Source of the DNA: Microcoleus sp. FACHB-831
Lineage (GTDB): Bacteria > Cyanobacteriota > Cyanobacteriia > Cyanobacteriales > FACHB-T130
Direction: 5' to 3'
DNA length: 64,000 nucleotides
Assembly (NCBI RefSeq): GCF_014695585.1
Contig: NZ_JACJON010000034.1
Location: 62,001 to 126,000 of the forward strand
Below are positions 52,458 through 60,889 of the stretch, piece after piece. Under the pieces are notes generated by a model that saw nothing but the letters and a program-made list of their open reading frames with translations, searched no databases and was not told where the DNA came from. Made by a program: the position numbers and the translations under genes. Numbering within the stretch: position 1 is the first letter of the stretch; each line of letters starts with the position of its first letter.

Positions 52458-53297
52458 ATGACTCAATCTACTTCTTACCCCACAGGACAAAATATCATGG
52501 TTAACTCCCGCCAGGGATTTTTGGAAATTGAAAATCTTGTAAAGTCGTATCCAAGTGCTGACGGCAGTAAGTTTGTCGTCCTAGACGGTGTTAATCTCAG
52601 CATAAACGAAGACGAATTCATCTGCGTAATTGGTCACTCTGGTTGCGGTAAATCAACGCTACTAAAAATAGTCGCTGGTTTAGAACAACAGACTTCCGGC
52701 TCGGTGCGACTAGACGGCAAAGAAATTCGCAAACCCGGTGCAGAGCGCATGATGGTGTTCCAGCAATATTCTCTGCTTCCTTGGCTGACAGTGAAGGAAA
52801 ATATCCGTTTGGCGGTAGATGAAGTGCTAAAGAATGCCACTCGTGCCGAGAAAATCAGCATTGTTAACGAACACTTGGCAATGGTGAATTTAAACGCAGC
52901 CGCTGACAAATATCCCGATGAAATTTCTGGGGGAATGAAACAGCGAGTTGGCATTGCAAGAGCATTAGCAATTCGTCCGAAAATGTTACTGATGGATGAA
53001 CCATTTGGAGCGCTGGATGCGCTGACTAGGGGCAAGTTACAACGGCAAGTGCTGGAAATTTGGGAAAACCATAAGCAAGCGGTTATGATGATTACGCATG
53101 ATGTGGATGAAGCGCTGTATATGTCAGATAGGATCGTGCTGATGACTAATGGCCCCCACGCAAAAATTGGCGAAATTTTGGAAGTTCCTTTTCCTCATCC
53201 GCGCGATCGCCAAGAGTTACGCAACTCTCGCGAGTATTTTGAACTTCGCAACCATGCTCTCAACTTTCTAGATCGCTATTTTTCCCATGACGAGTAA
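52458..53297 (+). CDS. NrtD/CmpD-type ABC transporter ATPase
   Basis: 279 residues with AGGAG upstream. Walker A GHSGCGKST, Q-loop MMVFQQYSLLPWL, signature SGGMKQRVGIARAL, Walker B MLLMDEPFGALDA and the switch His in ITHDVDEAL are all present. It lacks the fused substrate-binding domain of NrtC/CmpC, so this operon has only a single ATPase gene. Together with the upstream permease and binding protein it forms a three-gene importer (permease, binding protein, ATPase). Confidence 0.9.
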   Translation: MTQSTSYPTGQNIMVNSRQGFLEIENLVKSYPSADGSKFVVLDGVNLSINEDEFICVIGHSGCGKSTLLKIVAGLEQQTSGSVRLDGKEIRKPGAERMMVFQQYSLLPWLTVKENIRLAVDEVLKNATRAEKISIVNEHLAMVNLNAAADKYPDEISGGMKQRVGIARALAIRPKMLLMDEPFGALDALTRGKLQRQVLEIWENHKQAVMMITHDVDEALYMSDRIVLMTNGPHAKIGEILEVPFPHPRDRQELRNSREYFELRNHALNFLDRYFSHDE

Positions 53298-53363
53298 TTA
53301 ATAGCTGTCCTATGTGAGTTATTGAGTAGGTAGCCTAATAATGCAATTAAGGAGGTTAAATCT

Positions 53364-54062
53364 GTGAATATCAAGTCAATGTTACTGCGCCTTGAAAGCG
53401 CAATGGGTCGTCAAGACTTAACGGAACAAATGCTTTTGGTGCCTACTCCTGCATCATCTTCTGAAGAGCGGGAGCAATTTACAAAATCGGTTAACCTAAT
53501 TGTTGGCTATAACAGATCCCCTAGCAGCCAAACAGCTCTAGATCTTACTCTATGGATTGCCCATCAAACTCGTTTAGTCACAAAGGCGCAAGTCACAGTT
53601 CAAGTTGTCTATGTTTTAGATAGCGAACTACCCACTAAAAGTTCAGATATCGTCAACTCAACCCCTCACATACCCTTGGAGTTTGCCGAATCATCTGCAT
53701 TAAGATCTCCTACCCCTGTTTTAACTCAACCATCACAAATGGCTATGGCAACACCGCCACGAGTAACCTCCATAGAGCCATCTTATTTAAGAGCTACCTT
53801 TTACCAAGATAATCACTTAGACCAAGCAAACCGCATATTATCCCAAGCACGCAGTCTCGCTGACGAATGGCGCGGTTCCTTCAAAGCCCATCTCCGCTTT
53901 GGTTGCGTTGCTGCGGAACTAAGAAAAGTTGTTGAATCTGAAGCGGCGGCTCTATTGTTTTTGGGCTGTACTTCTGCGAATCATCCACTTGTCCAGAAAT
54001 TAGGTGCTGATTTCCCCTGCCCGGTTTTGGGAATTCCTTCGGATTGCCACCAAGAAGATTAG
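53364..54062 (+). CDS. Universal stress protein-like protein
   Basis: 232 residues. The UspA-type Rossmann-like fold is suggested by NLIVGYNRSPSSQTALDLTL at the N-terminus, VTVQVVYVLDS, and ALLFLGCTSANHPLVQKLG near the C-terminus. A central Pro/Ser/Thr-rich insert of about 60 residues separates the strands, unusual for Usp proteins. The start is GTG 53364, with AAGGAGGT a little upstream. It lies 66 bp after the transporter ATPase and may share its transcript, ending at a clear terminator. Confidence 0.75.
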   Translation: MNIKSMLLRLESAMGRQDLTEQMLLVPTPASSSEEREQFTKSVNLIVGYNRSPSSQTALDLTLWIAHQTRLVTKAQVTVQVVYVLDSELPTKSSDIVNSTPHIPLEFAESSALRSPTPVLTQPSQMAMATPPRVTSIEPSYLRATFYQDNHLDQANRILSQARSLADEWRGSFKAHLRFGCVAAELRKVVESEAAALLFLGCTSANHPLVQKLGADFPCPVLGIPSDCHQED

Positions 54063-54093
54063 CTATTCGCAACAAATTTAATCTGTTTTTTAG

Positions 54094-54122
54094 TCCCAAA
54101 TTTCGATAATTTGGGATTTTTT
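54094..54122 (+). terminator. Terminator of the transporter-stress protein unit
   Basis: TCCCAAATT (54094-54102) pairs with AATTTGGGA (54108-54116), 5-nt loop, then TTTTTTG. It lies about 30 bp after the stress protein stop. Confidence 0.8.
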
Positions 54123-54200
54123 GTTTAGTTTTTTATTATTTATACTGTGCGATCGCGGCTCTTCGCCACCATACCCGCTTATATATACACATGAACTTAA

Positions 54201-54225
54201 ATAGGGCGGGCAATGCCCACCCTAT
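54201..54225. repeat. Dispersed extragenic repeat, GGGCAATGCCC type
   Basis: TAGGGCGGGCAATGCCCACC followed by CTATA is self-complementary in its centre (GGGCA/TGCCC) and belongs with the copies at 1791, 30771, 46586 and 54991. Confidence 0.6.
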
Positions 54226-54249
54226 AGCTTAATGATATTACCGACCTAA

Positions 54250-54450
54250 TTAGTAAGAAATCAGGTGCAGGATGTCGCGGACAACGCTATACCCAGCTAA
54301 ATCCCACAACAAGTAAGCAAGAAAACCGATCATCGCCAAGCGTCCATTCCATAGTTCAGCTTGGGGATTGAAGCCAAACAAAAATGCATTGCGGTCTTTA
54401 CCGTTGTAAGCGCTAGCTACAGGAGGTAGATCGGTAGTGCGAGTTTCCAT
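54250..54450 (-). CDS. High-light-inducible protein (one-helix chlorophyll-binding), copy 1
   Basis: 66 residues with a single membrane helix. The chlorophyll-binding motif E-x-x-N-x-R is seen in AELWNGRLAMIGFLAYLLW. The N-terminus METRTTDLPPVASAYNGKDR is soluble, and the tail is VVRDILHLISY. Such Hlip/SCP proteins dimerise in the thylakoid, bind chlorophyll and carotenoid, quench excess energy and escort photosystem II assembly. It is almost identical over its last 45 residues to the next upstream gene, 44 bp away. Confidence 0.95.
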   Translation of the reverse strand: METRTTDLPPVASAYNGKDRNAFLFGFNPQAELWNGRLAMIGFLAYLLWDLAGYSVVRDILHLISY

Positions 54451-54494
54451 TTTGTTTCTCCTAAATGATGTTTTAAAATTACGATGCTGAGCGA

Positions 54495-54695
54495 TTAGTA
54501 AGAAATCAGGTGCAGGATGTCGCGGACAACGCTATAACCAGCTAAATCCCAAAGCAAGTAAGCAAGAAAACCGATCATTGCCAAGCGTCCGTTCCATAGT
54601 TCAGCTTGGGGGTTGAATCCAAACAGAAAGGCATTGCGGTCTACGCCGTTGTAAGCTTTAGCAACAGCAGGTAAATCAGTAGTGCGAGTTTCCAT
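54495..54695 (-). CDS. High-light-inducible protein, copy 2
   Basis: 66 residues, differing from copy 1 at only a few N-terminal positions (PAVAKAYNGVDRN in place of PPVASAYNGKDRN). The chlorophyll-binding helix is identical. The DNA of the two genes repeats with a period of about 245 bp, indicating a recent tandem duplication. Probably transcribed with copy 1 as a bicistronic unit in the minus direction. Confidence 0.95.
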   Translation of the reverse strand: METRTTDLPAVAKAYNGVDRNAFLFGFNPQAELWNGRLAMIGFLAYLLWDLAGYSVVRDILHLISY

Positions 54696-54990
54696 TGTTT
54701 TTGTTCCTAAACTTTGTTAATTAACTTATCTTTATATTATTCAACATGACCTCAAACTGATGTCTGTCTATAGGTACAAAGTTGACGCATTACTAATGGC
54801 AGATATCATAACAAGCTAATCTCATTAACAAGAATAAGTGGTGGTTTTATTAAACGAATCGAACCCAAAAACCCTCTGTAACACTAGGGTTTGGTGGTTT
54901 AAACACACGTCGTTCGACGGGGTTTGCCCTAGCCGAGGAGTAACTTCCCAACCTATACGTGGGTTAATTTATTAAAAGACAATAAAACCT

Positions 54991-55013
54991 TTAGTGGGCA
55001 ATGCCGGGCTACG
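54991..55013. repeat. Dispersed extragenic repeat, GTGGGCAATGCCGGGC type
   Basis: TTAGTGGGCAATGCCGGGCT followed by ACG, nearly the same as the sequence at 30771 (GTGGGCAATACCGGGCTAC). Confidence 0.6.
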
Positions 55014-55057
55014 TTTAATTTAAGTAAAAGTAGCTAAGTTTTAACTTTATTTATATA

Positions 55058-55104
55058 AAAATAGAGCTGGAGGTTTTAATTAGTAAAACCTCCAGCTCTA
55101 TTTT
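55058..55104 (-). terminator. Terminator of hli copy 3
   Basis: Perfect 21-bp stem: 55058-55078 (core ATAGAGCTGGAGGTTTTA) with 55084-55104, 5-nt loop. It lies 15 bp beyond the stop of copy 3 on the minus strand; on that strand TTTT closes the stem. Confidence 0.85.
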
Positions 55105-55118
55105 ATCCAATTCTAATG

Positions 55119-55334
55119 TTAGCGAACTGTAGTAGTATATGAAACGAGGTGGAGGATATCGCGCACCACGCTATAGCCAGCAAGATCCCAAAGCAAGTAA
55201 GCTAGAAAACCTATCATCGCCAAGCGTCCGTTCCACAGTTCAGCTTGAGGATTCCAGCCAAACAAAAAGGCGTTGCGATCTTTACCATTATAAGCGAGAG
55301 TTTTAGGAGCTAAATCAGGTGTGCGGGTTTCCAT
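55119..55334 (-). CDS. High-light-inducible protein, copy 3
   Basis: 71 residues with the same chlorophyll-binding helix (AELWNGRLAMIGFLAYLLW) as copies 1 and 2. The N-terminus (METRTPDLAPKTLAYNGKDR) is closer to copy 4, and the tail is extended by TTTVR. It has its own terminator, a 21-bp perfect stem just downstream. Confidence 0.94.
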   Translation of the reverse strand: METRTPDLAPKTLAYNGKDRNAFLFGWNPQAELWNGRLAMIGFLAYLLWDLAGYSVVRDILHLVSYTTTVR

Positions 55335-55638
55335 TTTTTTTCCTTTAATTGCGTTGTTTAACTTATCTTTACAATAGCAACAATAACACTTAACGATCTA
55401 TACCTATAGGTACAAACTGCACGCATTGCTAACGGTAGACAGGAGAAAAGTGCAAATGTAAAATTAATAACATTATTTTTATTTTTGCTATAAAAATGTA
55501 CTCTTTGCTACAGCTAAAGAATGGCAAACTTGGCAAGAAGTAGCCATTAAGTTGATAGCGTATAAATGAAACAGGCGGCTTTATTAAATAAAGCCGCCTG
55601 GGCGATCGCGGAACATAGCTAGGAATTAAGGTTTCAAA
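55335..55638. other. Intergenic region between hli copies 3 and 4
   Basis: About 300 bp with no gene, holding the promoter of copy 3 and the terminator of copy 4 (55572-55600). Upstream of copies 2 and 3 a similar stretch recurs (TTAACTTATCTTTA and CTATAGGTACAAA), the likely shared promoter region of the family. Confidence 0.5.
55572..55600 (-). terminator. Terminator of hli copy 4
   Basis: CAGGCGGCTTTAT (55572-55584) and ATAAAGCCGCCTG (55588-55600), a perfect 13-bp stem with a 3-nt loop, about 40 bp after the stop of copy 4. Confidence 0.8.
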
Positions 55639-55836
55639 TTAGCCGATCAAGTGAAGGATGTCCCGAACCACACTATAACCAGCAATATCCCACAGCAAAT
55701 ACGCAACAAAGCCCAGCATTGCCAAGCGTCCGTTCCAAAGTTCAGCTTGAGGATTCCAGCCAAACAGAAAAGTGTTACGGTCTTTGCCGTTATAAGCAAG
55801 AGTTTTAGGAGCTAGTTCAGGTGTGCTTGTTTGCAT
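55639..55836 (-). CDS. High-light-inducible protein, copy 4
   Basis: 65 residues; the most divergent member (MQTSTPELAPKTLAYNGKD, then AELWNGRLAMLGFVAYLLWD). The E-x-x-N-x-R chlorophyll site is intact. AGGAGTG precedes the ATG. A GCACCTGCT/AGCAGGTGC inverted repeat lies about 165 bp upstream. Confidence 0.94.
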   Translation of the reverse strand: MQTSTPELAPKTLAYNGKDRNTFLFGWNPQAELWNGRLAMLGFVAYLLWDIAGYSVVRDILHLIG

Positions 55837-56371
55837 TCTTTACACTCCTTTATAAATCTTTACCCTTTCATCCTAATTTCCTGGATCGGCACTGAGGTCT
55901 GTCTAAAGATACAAGATAAATATATTGCTAAGGGCAGAGGAGTTATTAGCTTTGTTAAAAATACATCTATCGATAGAGATATGTATGTAACTTTAAAGCA
56001 CCTGCTAAGTGGTACGCCCAGCAGGTGCATAACATAAATGTTCAATCAAACTTAGTTATCCTCAAAACAAAAAGGGATAACAGCCAAAGATTATTCTTCC
56101 TTTTAGTGGTGAGGCGTTTACTTCCTTGGGTGGATGCTTTAATCAACCGTATTCGGTGATTCTGGGCTATAGAGTGTAGTTTTGCAAAAATTCAGACTTC
56201 TACTTAAAAAACCTCTAACTAGCAGCAAGCCACCAGCAATAAGCATAAAAGCGTGAACAATGAAGGATGAAACGTTTAAATTCATCCTTCACAATTTACG
56301 CATCGTGCTTTCGGATGAGAGCTGAGGGCTAAAAAATTTGCGCGGACATAAGCTTGGATGAAGGAAATACC
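55837..56371. other. Intergenic region between the hli cluster and the repeat-protein gene
   Basis: 535 bp between divergent genes. Contains GCACCTGCT (55998-56006) facing AGCAGGTGC (56020-56028), a 9-bp inverted repeat of unknown use. No gene is seen. Confidence 0.45.
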
Positions 56372-59300
56372 ATGTTACAAAGTACAGGAATGACTTGGGG
56401 GCTGTGCAAAACACTATTCTGGCTCGGTCAGGTTCCCGTGGATAACACAGCAACCACGCCCAAAGAGGCAGCGTTTATATTTGCAGGGCCGCAGTTTTTG
56501 ATGGCATTGGTTGCTGGGGTGGTTCTGGCGTTTGCAATCCAATTGCTGATAACAAACTTGGGTGTTGCCTACTTATTGGGAAATACCTCAGATTCTAAAT
56601 CGCATGATGACGATGCAGACAGCTTAGGAACCAGCATTCGCAAAATTGGAACCGCGCTAGGGTTGGCAACATTAATCAGTGTAACGGTTGCCTTATCCAT
56701 AGCTTGTTTCCTAGCAGTGAAACTGAGCCTAAATAACAGCGATCGCTTCTTGGGAGCTATTATAGGCTTAGTAATTTGGGGGACTTATTTTTCCCTACTC
56801 GTCTGGGTGGGTTCGGCAAAAGTCGGTTCCTTAATCGGTTCGGTAGTTAATGCCGCAAGTTCCGGATTGCAAACAATTTTTGGAACAGCAACCGCCGCAC
56901 TGGGAGCAAAAGCAGTAAACGATCAGGTTGTGGCGACAGCCGAAGCAGCAGCCGTAGCGGTGCGCCGCGAATTGGGGTCAGCGATAGACCCAACAAGCAT
57001 ACGCGAGACGCTAGAAGATTATTTTGATAGGCTGCGACCAGCAGAACTAGACCTCAAATCAATTCGGGGCGAATTTGAAAAATTGCTCAACGATCCCCAA
57101 TTGAAAGCGATCGCTCCAGAAAATCTCCGCGACATCGACAGATCGAAGTTTGTTGAATTAGTCAGCAGTCGCACCGACCTCTCGAAGCGAGACGTGAAAA
57201 GAATCGTCGATCAGCTAGAGAATGTCTGGAAACAGGTTGTAGACCAGCAAGCGCCTCAAGCTAAAAATGGGATGGGCGAATTGTTGGACTATCTCAAATC
57301 GGCTTCCCCAGATAAGCTGACGAACGAACTAGGCGGAAAGCTCGATCAGCTGATTGGAGAAATGCGCTCGAATAAACAGCCGGGAGAAAACCAAGATCAA
57401 CAAACTCCAGGTATGATGGATCGCTTAATCACTACGCTAAGCCCAGTTCTTGGCGTGGTAATGGGCAGAACCGATATATCGGATCTCGATCTCGAAAAAA
57501 TTCTGGGTCAGCTACAAACAGCTAAAGCCAAAGTAAACGAGGTAAGCGATAAAATAGCAGGCGAGGTTAGCGGTACCCCAGCGCTTCCTTACAGCACCAT
57601 TCGCGCCGACGTAGATAACTACCTGCTCAACACATACTCGTGGCAGATGAAGCCAGAAGTGCTGGCGCAGGAATTTCGGGATGTTATCTACGATCCGCAA
57701 GCAGATCCCAAGAAAGTTCGCCAGCAAATAGAGCAGTTGAAGCGGTCAGATTTTGTAGATTTGCTGCAACAGCGGGGCATATTTACTCAAGCCAAAATCA
57801 ACGAAATTGCCGATCGGCTAGAAGCCGTCCGCCAAGATGTTTTGGCAACAGTGCGGCAAGCTGAAGAAGAAGAAAAGATATCAACACTCCGCAAGAGTGT
57901 AGAAAATTATCTGCGCTACACTCCAGTCGAACAATTGTCGCAAGAAGCAATCGATCGAGATTTCCCAGCGTGGCTGGAAGATCCCGACGCAGACTATGAA
58001 ACGGTGCGTCGTCGCCTTGCAGTGTTTGACCGCGACACGCTTTTGCAAATGCTGTTAGCTCGGACAGATATAAATGCAGCACAAGCCGAGCCGATAGTAA
58101 CGAATTTGATAAGCACCCGCGATCGCGTCTTAACAGATGCTCAGTCGCAAGAAGAACAAGCCAAATCTCAAGCAGAGGCGTTGTGGCTCAAGGTAGAGTC
58201 TTATCTGCGTAACACTGGTAAGGATGAACTGAATCCAGAAGGCATCAAGCGGGATTTAAGTTTGTTCTTAGACGATCCCCGTATAGGATTGAGTTTAGTG
58301 CGTGCCCGTGCGTCTCGCTTTGACCGCGATACCTTAGTGCAATTGCTCTCATCGCGCCAAGACATAAGCCAGGATCAAGCGAATCAGATCGTAGATCAAG
58401 TGCAGAGCCGCTGGAATAGCGTTATGCATGCACCGCAAGCAGTAGCAGATAAAGCTAAAGAGTTGACTGGTACGGCTAAAGACCAGTACGACAAAACAAC
58501 AAATACGATCGCCGAGTACCTCCGCAACACTGGCAAGGACGAACTCAACCCCGAAGGCATCAAGCGCGATTTGCAGAAATTGTTGGACGATCCCAAAGGA
58601 GGAGCGCTGGCGCTGCGCGATCGCGTAAGTAATATCGACCGCGATACCCTCGTCAAGCTGCTCAGCCAACGGCAAGATCTCAGCGAGGAGCAAGTCAATC
58701 AAATCATCGATCAGGTGCAAGAAAACCTTCGCAGCATCGTCAGAGCGCCCCGCCGCTTAGCTGCTCGTACTCAAGCCAAAGTACAGGATTTTCAATCAAC
58801 TCTTCAAGAGTACCTGCGGAACACTGGGAAGGACGAACTCAATCCCGAAGGTATCAAGCGCGACTTGCAATTGTTGCTGCACGATCCCCGAACTGGAGTG
58901 GAGAGTTTTGCCGACCGCCTATCTAAGGTTGACCGCGAAACAGTAGTCTCGCTCTTGTCGCAACGCCCGGATATTTCTGAAGAAGAAGCGAACCGAATTG
59001 TGGATCAAGTCTTGGCGGTGCGCGAGCAATTTGTAGAACAAGTTCGCGATATCCAGCGTCGCATTCAATCGGTTATTGATGGGGTATTTGCCAAAATTCG
59101 CAATTACCTCAACTCGCTGGATCGGCCAGAACTTAACTATGACGGCATCAAGCACGATGTTCGCACCTTGTTTGATGACCCGCAAGCTGGTTTTGATGCT
59201 CTCAAAGATCGCCTTGGTCACTTTAATCGCGATACCGTAGTAGCGCTCCTCAGTTCCCGCGAGGATATCTCGGAAGCTGACGCCAATCGCATCGTAGACC

Positions 59301-59515
59301 AGATCGAACGGACGCGCACGAGCGTGCTTCAACGGGCGGAACGCTTGCAGCAAGAAGCGCAACGACGGGTGGAAGATGTTAAACGGCAAGCCCAGCGCCA
59401 AGCCGAGGAAACCCGCAAAGCCGCAGCTACAGCAGCATGGTGGTTGTTTGGCACGGCAGCTACCTCAGCAATTGCTAGCGCGATCGCTGGAGCATTAGCA
59501 GTCCGGGGCGGTTAA
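56372..59515 (+). CDS. Large membrane-anchored tandem-repeat protein of unknown function
   Basis: 1047 residues from ATG 56372, which has AAGGA eight bases before; an ATG six codons earlier is in frame but lacks this. Three N-terminal membrane helices (about 20-165) are followed by at least seven copies of an approximately 80-residue unit and a final hydrophobic segment (WWLFGTAATSAIASAIAG). Each unit has YLRNTGKDELNPEGIKRDL, a LLDDP turn, then DRDTLVKLLSQRQDLSEEQ and ANQIVDQVQ; early units diverge (IRETLEDYFDRLRPAELDLK). An incomplete unit (RTDISDLDLEKILGQLQ) lies near residue 370. The repeat region is hydrophilic and helical. No known domain; perhaps a scaffold at the plasma or thylakoid membrane. 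Confidence 0.85.
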   Translation: MLQSTGMTWGLCKTLFWLGQVPVDNTATTPKEAAFIFAGPQFLMALVAGVVLAFAIQLLITNLGVAYLLGNTSDSKSHDDDADSLGTSIRKIGTALGLATLISVTVALSIACFLAVKLSLNNSDRFLGAIIGLVIWGTYFSLLVWVGSAKVGSLIGSVVNAASSGLQTIFGTATAALGAKAVNDQVVATAEAAAVAVRRELGSAIDPTSIRETLEDYFDRLRPAELDLKSIRGEFEKLLNDPQLKAIAPENLRDIDRSKFVELVSSRTDLSKRDVKRIVDQLENVWKQVVDQQAPQAKNGMGELLDYLKSASPDKLTNELGGKLDQLIGEMRSNKQPGENQDQQTPGMMDRLITTLSPVLGVVMGRTDISDLDLEKILGQLQTAKAKVNEVSDKIAGEVSGTPALPYSTIRADVDNYLLNTYSWQMKPEVLAQEFRDVIYDPQADPKKVRQQIEQLKRSDFVDLLQQRGIFTQAKINEIADRLEAVRQDVLATVRQAEEEEKISTLRKSVENYLRYTPVEQLSQEAIDRDFPAWLEDPDADYETVRRRLAVFDRDTLLQMLLARTDINAAQAEPIVTNLISTRDRVLTDAQSQEEQAKSQAEALWLKVESYLRNTGKDELNPEGIKRDLSLFLDDPRIGLSLVRARASRFDRDTLVQLLSSRQDISQDQANQIVDQVQSRWNSVMHAPQAVADKAKELTGTAKDQYDKTTNTIAEYLRNTGKDELNPEGIKRDLQKLLDDPKGGALALRDRVSNIDRDTLVKLLSQRQDLSEEQVNQIIDQVQENLRSIVRAPRRLAARTQAKVQDFQSTLQEYLRNTGKDELNPEGIKRDLQLLLHDPRTGVESFADRLSKVDRETVVSLLSQRPDISEEEANRIVDQVLAVREQFVEQVRDIQRRIQSVIDGVFAKIRNYLNSLDRPELNYDGIKHDVRTLFDDPQAGFDALKDRLGHFNRDTVVALLSSREDISEADANRIVDQIERTRTSVLQRAERLQQEAQRRVEDVKRQAQRQAEETRKAAATAAWWLFGTAATSAIASAIAGALAVRGG

Positions 59516-59548
59516 ACGCTAGCCGATATCTTTGGATAACCTCACAGC

Positions 59549-59577
59549 AAGCCTCTCAAATGAGAGGCTTTTTTTTT
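59549..59577 (+). terminator. Terminator of the repeat-protein gene
   Basis: AAGCCTCTCA (59549-59558) pairs with TGAGAGGCTT (59561-59570), followed by a run of T. It lies 33 bp after the stop codon. Confidence 0.9.
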
Positions 59578-59764
59578 ACAGATATTACAAATAAAAGAAC
59601 TTTGCTTAAGGCATTTTCAAGGGTTTTGGGCACAACGTTGGGTGTCGATATCCATCAAAAGATATATCAAGCCCATGCTTTATTCTTTCTGTGGGAATAC
59701 ACCCCCTGTCCTTAACAGTTTTAACGTTTAACTATACCTAACAGTAAAGCAAGGAGAAGAATTA

Positions 59765-60214
59765 ATGAATCAACCTGCATCTGTTAACTTGAAAATGTCA
59801 AAAATTGCCTTGGGAGCTGCACTAACTCTAGCTTGCCTCAGTTTGGAAACACTGGGGAGCGTTGCCCACGCCGCGCCCGCTAAGTCTATTCCATTAAGTA
59901 ACCTTGCTGATGGAACATATCTATTTGGCGAAATTCCTCGCCCCAATCAACTTGGTATGGCTTATGTGGTCTTTCAACGTCAAAAGGGCAAAGTTGTGGG
60001 AGCTTTTTATTACCCTAGTTCTGGGTTTGACTGCTTTAGTGGCAATGTAAAAAACAATGCGCTAGATGTTAAGTCGGAGAATCCTAACGATTCCCAAGTT
60101 GCTAAGGTTAAAGTTAACCTGACTAGCATGTATCCCATCAAACAAGTTAGTTCCAACGATCAACGCATAATTTCTGCGTGCAAAAAATCAACTGCGGCGC
60201 TTGCTAACAGATAA
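59765..60214 (+). CDS. Exported hypothetical protein
   Basis: 149 residues; AAGGAGAAG precedes the ATG. The signal peptide (MSKIALGAALTLACLSLETL within the first 38 residues) is cleaved near AHAAPA. The mature part is a small beta-rich domain: DGTYLFGEIPRPNQLGMAYV and VVGAFYYPSSGFDCFSGNVK, with Cys in DCFSG and SACKK that could pair. Similar exported proteins occur in cyanobacteria; function unknown. Single gene with a clear upstream terminator from its neighbour. Confidence 0.75.
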   Translation: MNQPASVNLKMSKIALGAALTLACLSLETLGSVAHAAPAKSIPLSNLADGTYLFGEIPRPNQLGMAYVVFQRQKGKVVGAFYYPSSGFDCFSGNVKNNALDVKSENPNDSQVAKVKVNLTSMYPIKQVSSNDQRIISACKKSTAALANR

Positions 60215-60461
60215 GCATCACTCTTGTTAAAATGTTAGGCAAGCTAAGAAGAATATTAACTTGGGATAGGGCTAATATGAGTGAAGCTGATACCTCTGCA
60301 TACTGACTAGCTAAAGTATGCCTAAATAAACCTTAATTTGATGTTGGGTTCGCTCATATTAACCACAGTGCGATCGCACTTATAATTTTACTAATTATTG
60401 GTAATTTTTTGTAAAATTAATTATCCTCGCTTCCGTTTATTGACCTGTTAACCAATTCTAG

Positions 60462-60686
60462 TTAGTCGTTGTCCCATTCTTCCGAGCCAATCAAATCGCC
60501 AATGTAATCCCTGAGCAGAAAGTTGCTATTTTCTAACTCCTGCTCCATATAAATCCATTCGCGAGCAGCAATGTATCTCCACAGGCTAACTATGCGTTGC
60601 CGACGGCTAACAACTCCCTTCTCTACAAGCATCCGCACTTCATCTCGAATCACGGCTAGGGAGTATTGATTATTAGATTGAATCAT
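60462..60686 (-). CDS. DUF4327 family protein
   Basis: 74 residues from ATG 60686, preceded by AAGGTGAAT; the open frame extends further to 60761, but the ribosome site and family length favour this start. The core SLAVIRDEVRMLVEKGVVSR and SLWRYIAAREWIYMEQELE matches DUF4327, a small cyanobacterial family of unknown function. Soluble and helical, with an acidic tail (GSEEWDND). Single gene. Confidence 0.85.
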   Translation of the reverse strand: MIQSNNQYSLAVIRDEVRMLVEKGVVSRRQRIVSLWRYIAAREWIYMEQELENSNFLLRDYIGDLIGSEEWDND

Positions 60687-60889
60687 ATTCACCTTCTTTG
60701 AAATAGGGTGTTTCATGACATAATTAGTGATGTAAAAGCGGGCATTTGCTGTCTTAGCCAAACGCCCGCCCTTCGTGCTAGTAAAAATTTAATCCTCTTC
60801 TTTACTATATAAAAAATTAACTACCTTTTCGGTTGCAAAAATAACTATTTAGTTTTACATTATTTAAATATTTAGGTAGATGTAATTTA

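Larger units (their letters stand above)
54696..55118. other. Intergenic region within the hli cluster
   Basis: 423 bp. It holds the promoter of the copy 1-copy 2 unit, one dispersed repeat, a weak stem (AAACCCT 54869-54875 with AGGGTTT 54886-54892), and the terminator of copy 3. No gene. Confidence 0.45.

Noticed and set aside
54850-54960. tRNA-like string (GAATCGAACCC) in the hli cluster
   Set aside because: The T-arm-like sequence is not followed by an acceptor stem, anticodon arm or D-arm that pair, so it is not a tRNA.
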